From Lawsonella sp012842085 (GTDB lineage: Bacteria; Actinomycetota; Actinomycetes; Mycobacteriales; Mycobacteriaceae): DNA of 64,000 nucleotides. Positions within the stretch are counted from its first letter, which is position 1. Each line of letters opens with the position of its first letter. This document shows, in pieces, positions 25,102 to 33,600 of this stretch. Below the pieces are notes generated by a model, which was not told where the DNA came from, did not search any database, and saw only the letters and a list, made by a program, of their open reading frames with translations. The translations under genes and the position numbers were made by a program. Location: positions 124,001-188,000 of the forward strand of contig DAINXV010000002.1 in the NCBI GenBank assembly GCA_036749735.1. Reading direction: 5' to 3'.

Positions 25102-25998
25102 ATGAGTGACAATGTTAAAGGCCCTCACGAGGACGACCAAGACGACGCTGCCGCTGTGTCTGCTGACAACTTTTTGCCCCTCAGCTCCGAAGAAATGGGA
25201 GTTGACGACCAGCTGGACGAAGTAGACACCATATCCGAAGAAGAACAGCAGAAGATAAGCGCCGCCGAAGAGTCGCCTGTAGAGGAGTCTCCCGCAGTGG
25301 AGGCTCCAGAGGAAGAAGAGGAGACGTCCTTCCCACTTCCGCCCATAGCCGAACCGGCTCCAACAATCGTCATTCCGCCCGCAGAACCCAGCACGTTACC
25401 TTATGTGCCGGCAGAGAGCGGAGACAGTTTAGTCGCTGACGTAGACGAAGCAGAAGACGAGCCGGAAACAGAAAAAGTTCCGCGTGGCACCATGGACTTG
25501 GGTTTGTTCCTGCTGCGTGCCGCAGTAGGCATTGTTTTCTTGCTAGACGGCGCCGACAAGCTTTTCGGACTGTTCGGCGGCTCCATCAGCCAAACAGAAG
25601 AACTGCTACGCAGTGTCGGGTTCACGAACTCTACGCAGATGTGGGCCATTTTCACCGGAGTTGTGGAACTGGTCGCCGGTATTATCCTGGTGCTCGGGTT
25701 GTTTACACCGCTTGCAGCAGGAGCCCTTTTAGGGGTTACGGGCACGCTCATTCTGACTGAGATTGGGATAGGTATCCCAGCTGCGACTGGTCTCCACCAT
25801 TCCTCTATCGCGTTTCTCGCGGTGCTGGTCTGTGCATTGTCCGCCATCATCCTCACTGGTGCTGGCCGCTGGGCTATTGACGGAGCCTGGAAATGGGCGA
25901 CGCTACCGAAGTGGGGTTCCCTCGTATGGTGGATTGCCGGTATTGCTGCCGGTCCCGTCTTCTGGGCACTAGCAAACACCCAAGGGTTCCCGTTCTAG
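25102..25998 (+). CDS. DoxX-family membrane protein with acidic N-terminal extension
   Basis: A 298-residue membrane protein. Residues 1 to about 130 are strongly acidic and Pro-rich with many Glu/Asp, presumably disordered and cytoplasmic. From about 134, LGLFLLRAAVGIVFLLDGADKLFG begins the DoxX domain, with four to five membrane segments to the C-terminus. Rv3005c, at the same place in M. tuberculosis, is the DoxX that forms a membrane-associated oxidoreductase complex with SodA and SseA; neither partner gene is here. The start appears leaderless. It is convergent with ilvD, with a shared terminator between them. Confidence 0.85.
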   Translation: MSDNVKGPHEDDQDDAAAVSADNFLPLSSEEMGVDDQLDEVDTISEEEQQKISAAEESPVEESPAVEAPEEEEETSFPLPPIAEPAPTIVIPPAEPSTLPYVPAESGDSLVADVDEAEDEPETEKVPRGTMDLGLFLLRAAVGIVFLLDGADKLFGLFGGSISQTEELLRSVGFTNSTQMWAIFTGVVELVAGIILVLGLFTPLAAGALLGVTGTLILTEIGIGIPAATGLHHSSIAFLAVLVCALSAIILTGAGRWAIDGAWKWATLPKWGSLVWWIAGIAAGPVFWALANTQGFPF

Positions 25999-26010
25999 AA
26001 ACCAAATAGC

Positions 26011-26047
26011 AAAAAGTGTGGAGAGCTTAGTGCCCTCCACACTTTTT
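26011..26047. terminator. Bidirectional terminator between doxX and ilvD
   Basis: Perfect 13 bp stem AAAAAGTGTGGAG (26011-26023) and CTCCACACTTTTT (26035-26047) with an 11-base loop. T-runs on both strands suit the two convergent genes. Confidence 0.88.
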
Positions 26048-26066
26048 ATTTGTGGACTATCAAGTA

Positions 26067-27911
26067 TTAGTCAACGAGCCTGACTGCGCCCTTATCTGCG
26101 GAAGCAGCCATTTTGGCGTAGGCGCGCAACGCTTTAGTGACCTTGCGGGGACGGTCCTTGTGGGGAGTCCACGGTTTGTCCCGCTTTTCTTCCTCGGCGC
26201 GACGTTTCTCGAACTCTTCATCGCTGATCTGGACTTCCAGTCGGCGTTCTTCAACGTCAATGTAGACAGGGTCGCCGTCACGGACCAGCCCGATGTTGCC
26301 GCCTGCCGCCGATTCGGGGGAGACGTGGCCAATAGAAAGACCGGATGAACCACCGGAGAAACGGCCATCAGTGACCAAGGCACATTTCTTGCCGAGGCCG
26401 ACTCCCTTAATGAAAGCGGTGGGGTGCAGCATTTCCTGCATACCCGGGCCGCCGGCAGGACCCTCATAGTTGACGAAAAGAACTTCGCCAGCTTGCAAGG
26501 TGCCATCCAAAATGACGGAGACTGCCTCTTCTTGGCTCTCCACCACGCGGGCGGGGCCTTCGAAATGGAATTGGTCTTCAGTAATTCCAGCGGTTTTCAG
26601 CACGGCGCCATCTTCAGAGATGTTTCCGTACATGACACACAGGCCACCCTCTTTGGTGTAGGCATGGTCGATGTCGCGAATACAGCCTGCGGCCGCATCC
26701 GTGTCGAGGTTTTCCCACTGGGCGTTGGTCGAGAACGGCTCGGTGGTGCGCACTCCGCCGGGAGCGGCGTGGAACAGTTTCTCTGCTTCGGCACTGGCTT
26801 TGCCGCCGCGGATATCCCAGTCATCAAGGAAGGATTGCAGACTGTCGCTATGCACCGTGTGCACATTGGTGTGGAGAAGACCTGCACGATTGAGTTCACC
26901 CAGCAGCGCGGGGATGCCGCCTGCCCGGTGGAAATCCTCCATATAGAAATCCGAGTTGGGGGCAACCTTAGAAAGACACGGCACCTTGCGGGAGATGGCG
27001 TCAATATCAGAGAGCGTGAAATCGACTTCTGCCTCTTGGGCAGCGGCCAGAATGTGGAGCACGGTGTTCGTGGATCCGCCCATGGCGATATCTAAGGTCA
27101 TGGCGTTGCAGAAGGCATCGCGGGTGGCGATGCTGCGGGGGAGGACACTTTCGTCCTCATCCTGGTAGTACCGTTCCGCTAATTCGACCACCAGTTTGCC
27201 GGCCTTCTCGAAAAGTGCCCGGCGAGCTTCCTGGGTGGCTAGCGTGGAACCGTTTCCAGGTAGCGCGACCCCCAGCGCCTCAGTGAGGCAGTTCATGGAG
27301 TTCGCGGTAAACATACCGGAGCAGGAGCCACAGGTGGGGCAGGCGGAGCGCTCAATATCGAGGAGAGCGTCATCGTCGGTTTTTTGGGAAGCACTTGCAG
27401 AGATGGCGGTGACGAGGTCTGATCCCTTACGGGCAACACCGTCAACTACTACCGCTCCACCGGCTTCCATAGGTCCACCAGAAACGAAAACGGTGGGGAT
27501 GTTCATCCGCAGGGCGGCGTTCAGCATACCGGGAGTGATCTTGTCACAGTTGGAGATGCAGACGAGGGCGTCAGCGGTGTGGGCATTGCACATATACTCC
27601 ACCGAGTCGGCGATAATCTCGCGACTGGGGAGAGAGTACAGCATGCCGTCATGGCCCATAGCGATACCGTCATCCACTGCAATGGTGTTGAATTCTTTGG
27701 CAATACCGCCGGCTTCTTCGATCGCTTGTTTCACAATGTCGCCCACGTGTTTGAGATGTACGTGGCCGGGAACGAAGTCGGTATAAGAGTTGGCAACCGC
27801 GATAATGGGTTTTCCAAAGTCGGAATCTTTGACTCCAGTAGCGCGCCAAAGTGCACGAGCACCAGCGGCAGCGCGGCCATGAGTTGATTGTGCAGACCTG
27901 AGTTTGGGCAT
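26067..27911 (-). CDS. ilvD: Dihydroxy-acid dehydratase
   Basis: Dehydrates dihydroxyisovalerate and dihydroxymethylvalerate to the 2-keto acids in valine/isoleucine synthesis. 614 residues from ATG 27911, with AAAGG about 10 bases upstream; a GTG 21 bases further up is less likely. The iron-sulfur cluster cysteines are in SNCDKITPGML and CPTCGSCSGMFTANSMNCL. IAMGGSTNTVLHILA and, near the C-terminus, DGRFSGGSSGLSIGHVSPE are family signatures. It is transcribed away from the ilvBNC operon, 337 bases apart, so ilvD has its own promoter in the shared gap. Confidence 0.96.
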   Translation of the reverse strand: MPKLRSAQSTHGRAAAGARALWRATGVKDSDFGKPIIAVANSYTDFVPGHVHLKHVGDIVKQAIEEAGGIAKEFNTIAVDDGIAMGHDGMLYSLPSREIIADSVEYMCNAHTADALVCISNCDKITPGMLNAALRMNIPTVFVSGGPMEAGGAVVVDGVARKGSDLVTAISASASQKTDDDALLDIERSACPTCGSCSGMFTANSMNCLTEALGVALPGNGSTLATQEARRALFEKAGKLVVELAERYYQDEDESVLPRSIATRDAFCNAMTLDIAMGGSTNTVLHILAAAQEAEVDFTLSDIDAISRKVPCLSKVAPNSDFYMEDFHRAGGIPALLGELNRAGLLHTNVHTVHSDSLQSFLDDWDIRGGKASAEAEKLFHAAPGGVRTTEPFSTNAQWENLDTDAAAGCIRDIDHAYTKEGGLCVMYGNISEDGAVLKTAGITEDQFHFEGPARVVESQEEAVSVILDGTLQAGEVLFVNYEGPAGGPGMQEMLHPTAFIKGVGLGKKCALVTDGRFSGGSSGLSIGHVSPESAAGGNIGLVRDGDPVYIDVEERRLEVQISDEEFEKRRAEEEKRDKPWTPHKDRPRKVTKALRAYAKMAASADKGAVRLVD

Positions 27912-28038
27912 TATATAAGGGCCTTTCTCCACTGCGAATAATTGAAGGGTAGTGGGCAGATTATGAGGTACCCTCTATTGTGCCACTAACTGCCAACCAT
28001 GCGAACTCTAACAAGAATCCCAATATGTGGAAACCATG

Positions 28039-28067
28039 TTGACCATATGGGATTAGGGACATACCAT
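28039..28067 (+). promoter_or_regulatory. ilvB operon promoter giving a leaderless leader peptide
   Basis: TTGACC (28039-28044), a 17-base spacer and TACCAT (28062-28067). The predicted start is 7 bases after the -10 box, at 28074, which is the A of the leader-peptide ATG. This is the best -35/-10 pair seen in the window. Confidence 0.7.
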
Positions 28068-28073
28068 GAAGGC

Positions 28074-28121
28074 ATGATTCTACTTGTATCGGTACTAAGT
28101 CGCGGTCGGCGTTTCAGCTAG
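28074..28121 (+). CDS. ilvB attenuator leader peptide (15 residues)
   Basis: A 15-codon frame encoding MILLVSVLSRGRRFS then TAG. Six of its first eight residues are Ile, Leu or Val, the end products of the operon. The predicted transcription start coincides with its ATG, so no Shine-Dalgarno is needed. Codons 10-14 overlap the segment 28102-28114 that can form the antiterminator. Starvation would stall ribosomes on the early Ile/Leu/Val codons and leave that segment free; complete translation would cover it and let the terminator form. A short out-of-frame ATG at 28066 stops after three codons. Confidence 0.75.
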   Translation: MILLVSVLSRGRRFS

Positions 28122-28169
28122 ACTCGGTTTTTTGCTGCCGGTAGAAGTCAGAAGAAAAACGCCCCTCGC
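28102..28169 (+). promoter_or_regulatory. Predicted antiterminator pairing in the ilvB leader
   Basis: Segment 28102-28114 (GCGGTCGGCGTTT) can pair with 28157-28169 (AAACGCCCCTCGC) at 11 of 13 positions, one of them G-U, with two central mismatches. The second segment includes the 5' arm of the terminator (28163-28174), so the two folds exclude each other. Confidence 0.6.
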
Positions 28170-28194
28170 ACAGCCCAGCTGTCGAGGGTTTTTT
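28163..28194 (+). terminator. ilvB attenuator terminator
   Basis: CCCTCG (28163-28168) pairs with CGAGGG (28183-28188) and ACAGC (28170-28174) with GCTGT (28178-28182), with one bulged C and a 3-base loop. Six T residues follow (28189-28194). It lies 53 bases upstream of the ilvB start, so it is an attenuator and not the end of a gene. Confidence 0.88.
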
Positions 28195-28247
28195 ACTATC
28201 CAACCGCGGGAATTCGGAATTTCCGCCTGTCACCTAAGGAACTGATT

Positions 28248-30107
28248 GTGAGCGCAACAACGGCTCAGCCTCACTCAGGGCGTTCCGTGCCAACGCCCGC
28301 CGAGGCGGCACACGCAGCTACCAGTAACCGTACTGTTCAACCAGAGAAATGTACCGGCGCCCGTTCGGTAATCCGCTCTCTAGAAGAGCTTGGTGCGGAT
28401 ACTGTATTCGGTCTTCCGGGTGGCGCCATTCTGCCGATTTACGACAAACTCTACGATTCAGAGTTCATCAACCACATCCAGGTTCGTCACGAACAGGGTG
28501 CGGGACATGCTGCAGAGGGTTACGCACGCTCCACTGGACGCGTTGGCGTTGCGATGGTGACATCCGGACCAGCCGCCACCAACCTGGTAACTGCCCTCAC
28601 CGATGCGCAGATGGATTCCATCCCCATGGTCGCCATTACCGGCCAGGTGGGAGAATCCTTCATCGGTACGGATGCTTTCCAAGAGGCGGATATCTCCGGC
28701 ATCACCTACCCCGTTACCAAACATAGCTACATGGTCACTGATCCCGACACTATTCCGCAGGTGTTGGCAGAAGCCTTCCACCTTGCCCAGACGGGCCGTC
28801 CCGGACCGGTGTTGGTGGACATCACCAAGAGCGCAATGAATGCAGAGACCACCTTCTCGTGGCCTCCCAGCATGGATTTGCCCGGCTACCGTCCGGTCAC
28901 CAAACCGCACGGCAAGCAAGTCCGGGAAGCTGCTCGCCATATCGCGATCGCCGAAAAACCTGTGTTCTTCATTGGCGGCGGCATTATTAACGCCAACGCC
29001 TCCAAAGAACTGATGGAACTGGTGGAGATGACGGGAATTCCGGTTGTTTCCTCCTCCATGGGATTGGACGCATTCCCCAATAACCATGAGCTCAACTACG
29101 GAATGGCCGGTATGCACGGCACCGTTCCGGCAGTTGCCGCGCTGCAGAAGACCGATCTCATCATTGCGCTCGGCACCCGCTTTGATGACCGGGTAACCGG
29201 CAACCTGGATTACTTCTCGCCCAACTCACAAATCATCCATGCAGACATCGACCCTGCCGAAATCGGTAAGAACGTGGACGTGGATGTCCCAATTGTGGGT
29301 GACGCTAAAGAGGTCATCACCGAACTTATTGAGGTCATGAAAGCCAACCCGAGCGGAGACAATGTGCAGGACATCTCCAGCTGGGTGGCATACCTCAACA
29401 GCTTGCGCGACCGTTTCACCGTCAAGTACGACGATGCGTTGGATGAGGAAGGAAAACTCTCCCCACAACACATCATCGAAACGATTAGTGACGAGGTCGG
29501 CTCGGACGCCATCTACGTTTCCGGTGTGGGACAGCACCAAATGTGGACTGCGCAACTCATCAACTTTGAGAAGCCACGCACCTGGCTCAACTCTGGTGGC
29601 CTGGGAACCATGGGTTACGCCCTTCCCTCCGCCATGGGAGCGCAAGCCGGTAACCCCGACAAAGAGGTGTGGGCTATTGACGGTGACGGATGCTTCCAGA
29701 TGACCAATCAGGAGCTCGTCACCTGCACCCTGAACAACCTGCCCATTAAGGTTGCTCTCATCAACAACGGCAACTATGGCATGGTGCGGCAGTGGCAGGA
29801 TCTGTTCTATGACAAGCGCTACTCCCAGACTGTTCTGGATACCCACGAGCGTCGCATCCCTGACTTTGTGAAACTGTCCGAAGCAATGGGCTGTGCCGCA
29901 TTCCGTGTTGAAAAAGAAGAAGACATTATCCCCACTATTCGGAAAGCCCGGGAAATCAATGACCGCCCGGTCGTGATCGAATTCGTTGTCTCTAAAGACG
30001 CCAAAGTCTGGCCAATGGTCCCAGCTGGTGCTAGCAACAGCGAAATTATGATGGTGAAGGATATGTACCCACTGATCGATGAAGATCAGCTAGGACGAGA
30101 GGGCTAA
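28248..30107 (+). CDS. ilvB: Acetolactate synthase large subunit
   Basis: The thiamin diphosphate-dependent catalytic subunit of acetohydroxyacid synthase, the first common step of valine, leucine and isoleucine synthesis. 619 residues from GTG 28248, with AAGGA upstream. Residues to about 35 are a variable extension. RHEQGAGHAAEGYAR contains the catalytic Glu that activates thiamin diphosphate, PGPVLVDI follows, the FAD region includes GLDAFPNNHELNYGMAGMHG, and the cofactor motif GDGCFQMTNQELVTCTLNNLPIKVALINN (GDG...NN) is near residue 480. It is controlled by the upstream attenuator and is followed by ilvN after 4 bases. Confidence 0.97.
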   Translation: MSATTAQPHSGRSVPTPAEAAHAATSNRTVQPEKCTGARSVIRSLEELGADTVFGLPGGAILPIYDKLYDSEFINHIQVRHEQGAGHAAEGYARSTGRVGVAMVTSGPAATNLVTALTDAQMDSIPMVAITGQVGESFIGTDAFQEADISGITYPVTKHSYMVTDPDTIPQVLAEAFHLAQTGRPGPVLVDITKSAMNAETTFSWPPSMDLPGYRPVTKPHGKQVREAARHIAIAEKPVFFIGGGIINANASKELMELVEMTGIPVVSSSMGLDAFPNNHELNYGMAGMHGTVPAVAALQKTDLIIALGTRFDDRVTGNLDYFSPNSQIIHADIDPAEIGKNVDVDVPIVGDAKEVITELIEVMKANPSGDNVQDISSWVAYLNSLRDRFTVKYDDALDEEGKLSPQHIIETISDEVGSDAIYVSGVGQHQMWTAQLINFEKPRTWLNSGGLGTMGYALPSAMGAQAGNPDKEVWAIDGDGCFQMTNQELVTCTLNNLPIKVALINNGNYGMVRQWQDLFYDKRYSQTVLDTHERRIPDFVKLSEAMGCAAFRVEKEEDIIPTIRKAREINDRPVVIEFVVSKDAKVWPMVPAGASNSEIMMVKDMYPLIDEDQLGREG

Positions 30108-30111
30108 AACC

Positions 30112-30615
30112 ATGACGACAACTCACACCCTAAGTATTTTGGTTGAAGACAAGCCTGGTGTTCTTACCCGTGTAGCCGGCCTCTTCGCCCGCCGTGGTTT
30201 CAACATTCGTTCCCTCGCCGTGGGGCCCACCGAAATCGAAGGCATTTCACGTATGACCATTGTGACAGCGGTCGACAGACTCCCGCTGGAGCAAGTGACG
30301 AAACAGCTCAACAAGCTGGTCAACGTCCTCAAAATTGTGGAACAGAGCCCAGAAAGCTCAGTTTCCCGTGAATTGATTTTGATTAAAGTTCGCTGCGATT
30401 CGACCAACCGTATTCAGGTTGTCCAAACAGCTGAATTATTCCGCGCTAAGGTTATTGACGTCGCACCAGAATCAGTCACCCTGGAAGCGACCGGTACTCG
30501 GGACAAACTCGATGCACTTCTCCGTGTACTCGATCCCTTCGGAATTCGCGAGATTGTCCAGTCCGGCACAATCTCTCTGGGGCGCGGCCCTAAGTCCATG
30601 ACAGCTAGCCGCTGA
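30112..30615 (+). CDS. ilvN: Acetolactate synthase small (regulatory) subunit
   Basis: The regulatory subunit that confers valine feedback inhibition on IlvB. 167 residues with an N-terminal ACT domain, HTLSILVEDKPGVLTRVAGLFARRGFNIRSL, and a C-terminal ALS_ss_C domain (IQVVQTAELFRAKVIDVAPESVTLEATGT...DKLDALLRVLDPFGIREIVQSG). ATG 30112 follows the ilvB stop by 4 bases, so the two are coupled. Confidence 0.97.
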   Translation: MTTTHTLSILVEDKPGVLTRVAGLFARRGFNIRSLAVGPTEIEGISRMTIVTAVDRLPLEQVTKQLNKLVNVLKIVEQSPESSVSRELILIKVRCDSTNRIQVVQTAELFRAKVIDVAPESVTLEATGTRDKLDALLRVLDPFGIREIVQSGTISLGRGPKSMTASR

Positions 30616-30636
30616 CATCGGACCAAGTGTTCCCAC

Positions 30637-30663
30637 TAGACTGAGCAATTAACGGTGCGTTAA
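30637..30663 (+). promoter_or_regulatory. Candidate ilvC promoter with a palindrome at the start point
   Basis: TAGACT (30637-30642) is a -10-like box; the predicted start, near 30649, coincides with a 15-base palindrome TTAACG-GTG-CGTTAA (30649-30663). This suggests that ilvC has its own promoter with an operator. A weak CTGACA lies 19 bases upstream of the -10. Confidence 0.4.
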
Positions 30664-30708
30664 ATACGGCGCATCCACAAATCGAATATTAAAAAGGAGA
30701 CTCCCCAA

Positions 30709-31722
30709 ATGGCAGTCGAGACTTTCTACGACGACGATGCAGACCTGTCCATCATCCAGGGACGCAAAGTTGCAATCATCGGATACGGTTCCCAGGGACA
30801 CGCACACGCCCTGAACCTGCGTGACTCCGGCGTCGAGGTCGTTATTGGCCTCCGCGAAGGATCCAAGTCCATTGCAAAGGCCGAAGAACAAGGACTCAAG
30901 GTTCTTACCAACGCAGAAGCCGCCGAGTGGGCTGACGTTATCATGATTCTGGCTCCGGACACCTCCCAGGCCGCAATCTTCAAGAACGACATCGAACCCA
31001 CCCTGAAGGATGGCGACGCCATCTTCTTCGCCCACGGTCTCAATATTCACTTCGACCTCATTGAGGTTCCCGAGAACGTCACCGTTGCTATGGCCGCCCC
31101 GAAGGGCCCCGGCCACTTGGTACGCCGCCAGTTCGTGGACGGACACGGTGTTCCCTGCCTGATCGCTGTTGACCAGGATCCCACCGGTGAAGGCGAAGCC
31201 CTCGCACTGTCCTACGCCAAGGCCATTGGTGGAACCCGCGCAGGCGTCATTAAGACCACCTTCCGGGAAGAAACCGAAACTGACCTATTCGGTGAGCAAG
31301 CTGTTCTTTGCGGTGGCCTCGAAACCCTCATCAACATGGGCTTCGAAACCCTCGTTGAAGCTGGCTACGCACCGGAAATGGCATACTTCGAATGCCTCCA
31401 CGAGATGAAACTTATTGTTGACCTCATCTACGAAGGTGGCATGGCCAACATGAACTACTCCATCTCCGACACCGCCGAATTCGGTGGCTACCTCTCTGGC
31501 CCCCGCGTAGTAGGCGAAGCCTCCCGCGAAGCCATGAAGCAGGTTCTAGCCGAAATTCAGGACGGCACCTTCGTCAAGCATCTTGTTGACAATGTTGAAA
31601 ACGGTAACAAGGAGCTCGAGAGTCTGCGTGCTGAGATGAACGAGCACCAGATCGAGGAAGTCGGTAAAGAACTTCGCGACATGATGAGCTGGGTAAAGCG
31701 CGAGATTACCGAAACTGCCTAA
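30709..31722 (+). CDS. ilvC: Ketol-acid reductoisomerase
   Basis: Isomerises and reduces acetolactate and acetohydroxybutyrate with NADPH and Mg2+. 337 residues, class I length. The Rossmann motif is GYGSQGHAHALNLRDSG (about residues 25-41). MAAPKGPGHLVRRQFVDGHGVP is the central signature, and the Mg2+-binding acidic residues are in TDLFGEQAVLCGG and EMAYFECLHE. A strong AAAAAGGAG site precedes ATG 30709. A strong T-less hairpin follows the gene. Confidence 0.97.
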   Translation: MAVETFYDDDADLSIIQGRKVAIIGYGSQGHAHALNLRDSGVEVVIGLREGSKSIAKAEEQGLKVLTNAEAAEWADVIMILAPDTSQAAIFKNDIEPTLKDGDAIFFAHGLNIHFDLIEVPENVTVAMAAPKGPGHLVRRQFVDGHGVPCLIAVDQDPTGEGEALALSYAKAIGGTRAGVIKTTFREETETDLFGEQAVLCGGLETLINMGFETLVEAGYAPEMAYFECLHEMKLIVDLIYEGGMANMNYSISDTAEFGGYLSGPRVVGEASREAMKQVLAEIQDGTFVKHLVDNVENGNKELESLRAEMNEHQIEEVGKELRDMMSWVKREITETA

Positions 31723-31766
31723 AAGGGCGGGATCTCCCGCTGGGTAACACACCCAACTAACTGACC

Positions 31767-31807
31767 ACTGATGCCCCGCTCAGCTGCCAAGCTGACGGGG
31801 CATCAGT
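31767..31807 (+). terminator. Hairpin after ilvC
   Basis: ACTGATGCCCCG (31767-31778) pairs with CGGGGCATCAGT (31796-31807), and TCAGCT (31780-31785) with AGCTGA (31790-31795), with one bulge and a 4-base loop. No T-tract follows, so termination would rest on stem strength. The remaining gap to serA (31808-32004) holds only its promoter region, with a TAGAAT box at 31870-31875 and two 6-7 bp inverted repeats. Confidence 0.65.
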
Positions 31808-32004
31808 CATATAAACTGCGTGCACCTGCCGCGCATAGGCTCAATATTTTTATATCGGGCTTTGGGGATTAGAATAGAAACCACGCAATAGTGCTCCCAC
31901 AAGATTAAGAGAATTCCCCAAGAGTGGATCTTGTTTCGTACTAGTGCAAACTGCAATGTCTGACGCGGTCGTGCCAGATTAACAACGTGAATATGGAGAA
32001 ATCT

Positions 32005-33600
32005 GTGAGCCAAAACGCTCGTCCTGTAGTGCTAATCGCTGACAAACTAGCTCAATCAACCGTGGATGCGTTGGGCGAGGAAGTAGAAATTCGCTGGGTT
32101 GACGGTCCCAATCGTGAAGAACTCCTCAGCGCACTTCCCGAAGCGGATGCAGTTCTTGTGCGCTCCGCCACCACCATTGACGAAGAAGCCCTGTCAGTCG
32201 CCAAAAACCTCAAAATCGTGGGACGCGCCGGTGTGGGACTCGACAACGTCGATATCCCGGCTGCTACTGATCGCGGCATCATGGTCGTCAACGCCCCCAC
32301 CTCAAATATTCACTCCGCAGCGGAACACGCGGTGGCTCTCACCATGTCTGCCGCCCGCCAAATCCCAGCTGCCGACAAAACGCTGCGTGACCACGAATGG
32401 AAGCGCTCCAGTTTTTCTGGAATGGAGATTTTCCAAAAAACTGTGGGTGTGATTGGCCTTGGACATATTGGCCAACTTTATGCCCAGCGCATGAAATCTT
32501 TCGACACCACTGTGGTCGCCTATGATCCCTACCTACCTGCTGCCCGTGCCGCCCAGCTCGGTGTAGAACTGGTGGAACTCGACGAGCTGTTGGAGCGCGC
32601 CGACATTATTTCCATCCACCTCCCGAAGACCAAAGAAACTGCCGGTCTCATTGGTAAAGAGGAACTTGCCAAATGCAAGGAAGGCGTCATCATTGTGAAT
32701 GCCGCCCGCGGTGGACTCATTGTTGAAGAAGACCTGGTTGAAGCTCTTAAAGAGGGCAAAATCCGGTGCGCCGCTATGGACGTTTACGCGACCGAACCAG
32801 CCACTGATAACCCCCTCATCGACGCCCCGAACACGGTTCTCACCCCACACCTGGGTGCTTCCACTGCTGAAGCACAGGATCGTGCCGGTATTGATGTCGC
32901 GAAGTCGGTACTGCTTGCCCTTGCTGGCGAATTCGTCCCCGATGCAGTGAACGTCTCCGGTGGCCCCGTTAACGATGAGGTATCCCCGTGGCTTGAGCTG
33001 GTGCGCAAACTTGGCCTAATCGCAGGTGTCCTCGCAGACGATGCCGTCACCGCCCTGCGTGTCGATGTACGTGGTGAACTCTCTGCCGAAAATGTCGAAA
33101 TATTGGGACTTTCCGCCCTCCGCGGACTGTTCTCCAGCATGACCACAGAGGCTGTCACCTTCGTCAACGCCCCCCAAATGGCCGAAGATCGGGGACTATC
33201 GGTCGAGGTAACCACCAAGACGGAAGCCCTTACACACCGTTCTGTTGTGGAAGTAAGTGCCGTCACCGCCGACGGAAATGTCAGCTGCGTCTCTGGCGCA
33301 CTCACTGGCCTCGGAAAAATCGAAAAGATTATTGGCGTCAATGGCCGCAGCTTCGATCTGCGCGCCGAAGGCCACAACCTGATCCTTTCCTGTGAGGACC
33401 GTCCCGGAATGCTGGGTGCGGTCGGCACCACGCTAGGTGCCCGGGATATTGATATCATCGCTTGTGCACTGAGCCCCGACGCCATTGGCACGGGTGCCAC
33501 TTTGATTCTTCGACTCGGCCGCGCACTGAGCGAAGATGAAGTTGAAACACTTGTGGAAGCAGTTGACGCTACTCGCGCAGAACAGGTTTATTTGTCATGA
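32005..33600 (+). CDS. serA: D-3-phosphoglycerate dehydrogenase
   Basis: First step of serine synthesis from 3-phosphoglycerate. 531 residues, the long type I form with an allosteric substrate-binding domain and a C-terminal ACT domain, as in M. tuberculosis SerA1 (528). Motifs are GRAGVGLDNVDIPAATDRGIMV, the NAD-binding GVIGLGHIGQLYAQRM, and the catalytic Arg/Glu/His regions including HLPKTKETAGLIG and TPHLGASTAEAQDRAG. The ACT domain starts LILSCEDRPGMLGAVGTTLG. GTG 32005 has GGAG 6 bases upstream; GTG 31987 and ATG 31993 lie before or on that site. leuB overlaps its stop. Confidence 0.95.
   Translation: MSQNARPVVLIADKLAQSTVDALGEEVEIRWVDGPNREELLSALPEADAVLVRSATTIDEEALSVAKNLKIVGRAGVGLDNVDIPAATDRGIMVVNAPTSNIHSAAEHAVALTMSAARQIPAADKTLRDHEWKRSSFSGMEIFQKTVGVIGLGHIGQLYAQRMKSFDTTVVAYDPYLPAARAAQLGVELVELDELLERADIISIHLPKTKETAGLIGKEELAKCKEGVIIVNAARGGLIVEEDLVEALKEGKIRCAAMDVYATEPATDNPLIDAPNTVLTPHLGASTAEAQDRAGIDVAKSVLLALAGEFVPDAVNVSGGPVNDEVSPWLELVRKLGLIAGVLADDAVTALRVDVRGELSAENVEILGLSALRGLFSSMTTEAVTFVNAPQMAEDRGLSVEVTTKTEALTHRSVVEVSAVTADGNVSCVSGALTGLGKIEKIIGVNGRSFDLRAEGHNLILSCEDRPGMLGAVGTTLGARDIDIIACALSPDAIGTGATLILRLGRALSEDEVETLVEAVDATRAEQVYLS

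Noticed and set aside
28122..28247. T-box or other riboswitch upstream of ilvB
   Set aside because: No T-box specifier hairpin or UGGN motif was recognised, and the leader peptide, antiterminator and terminator explain the region.
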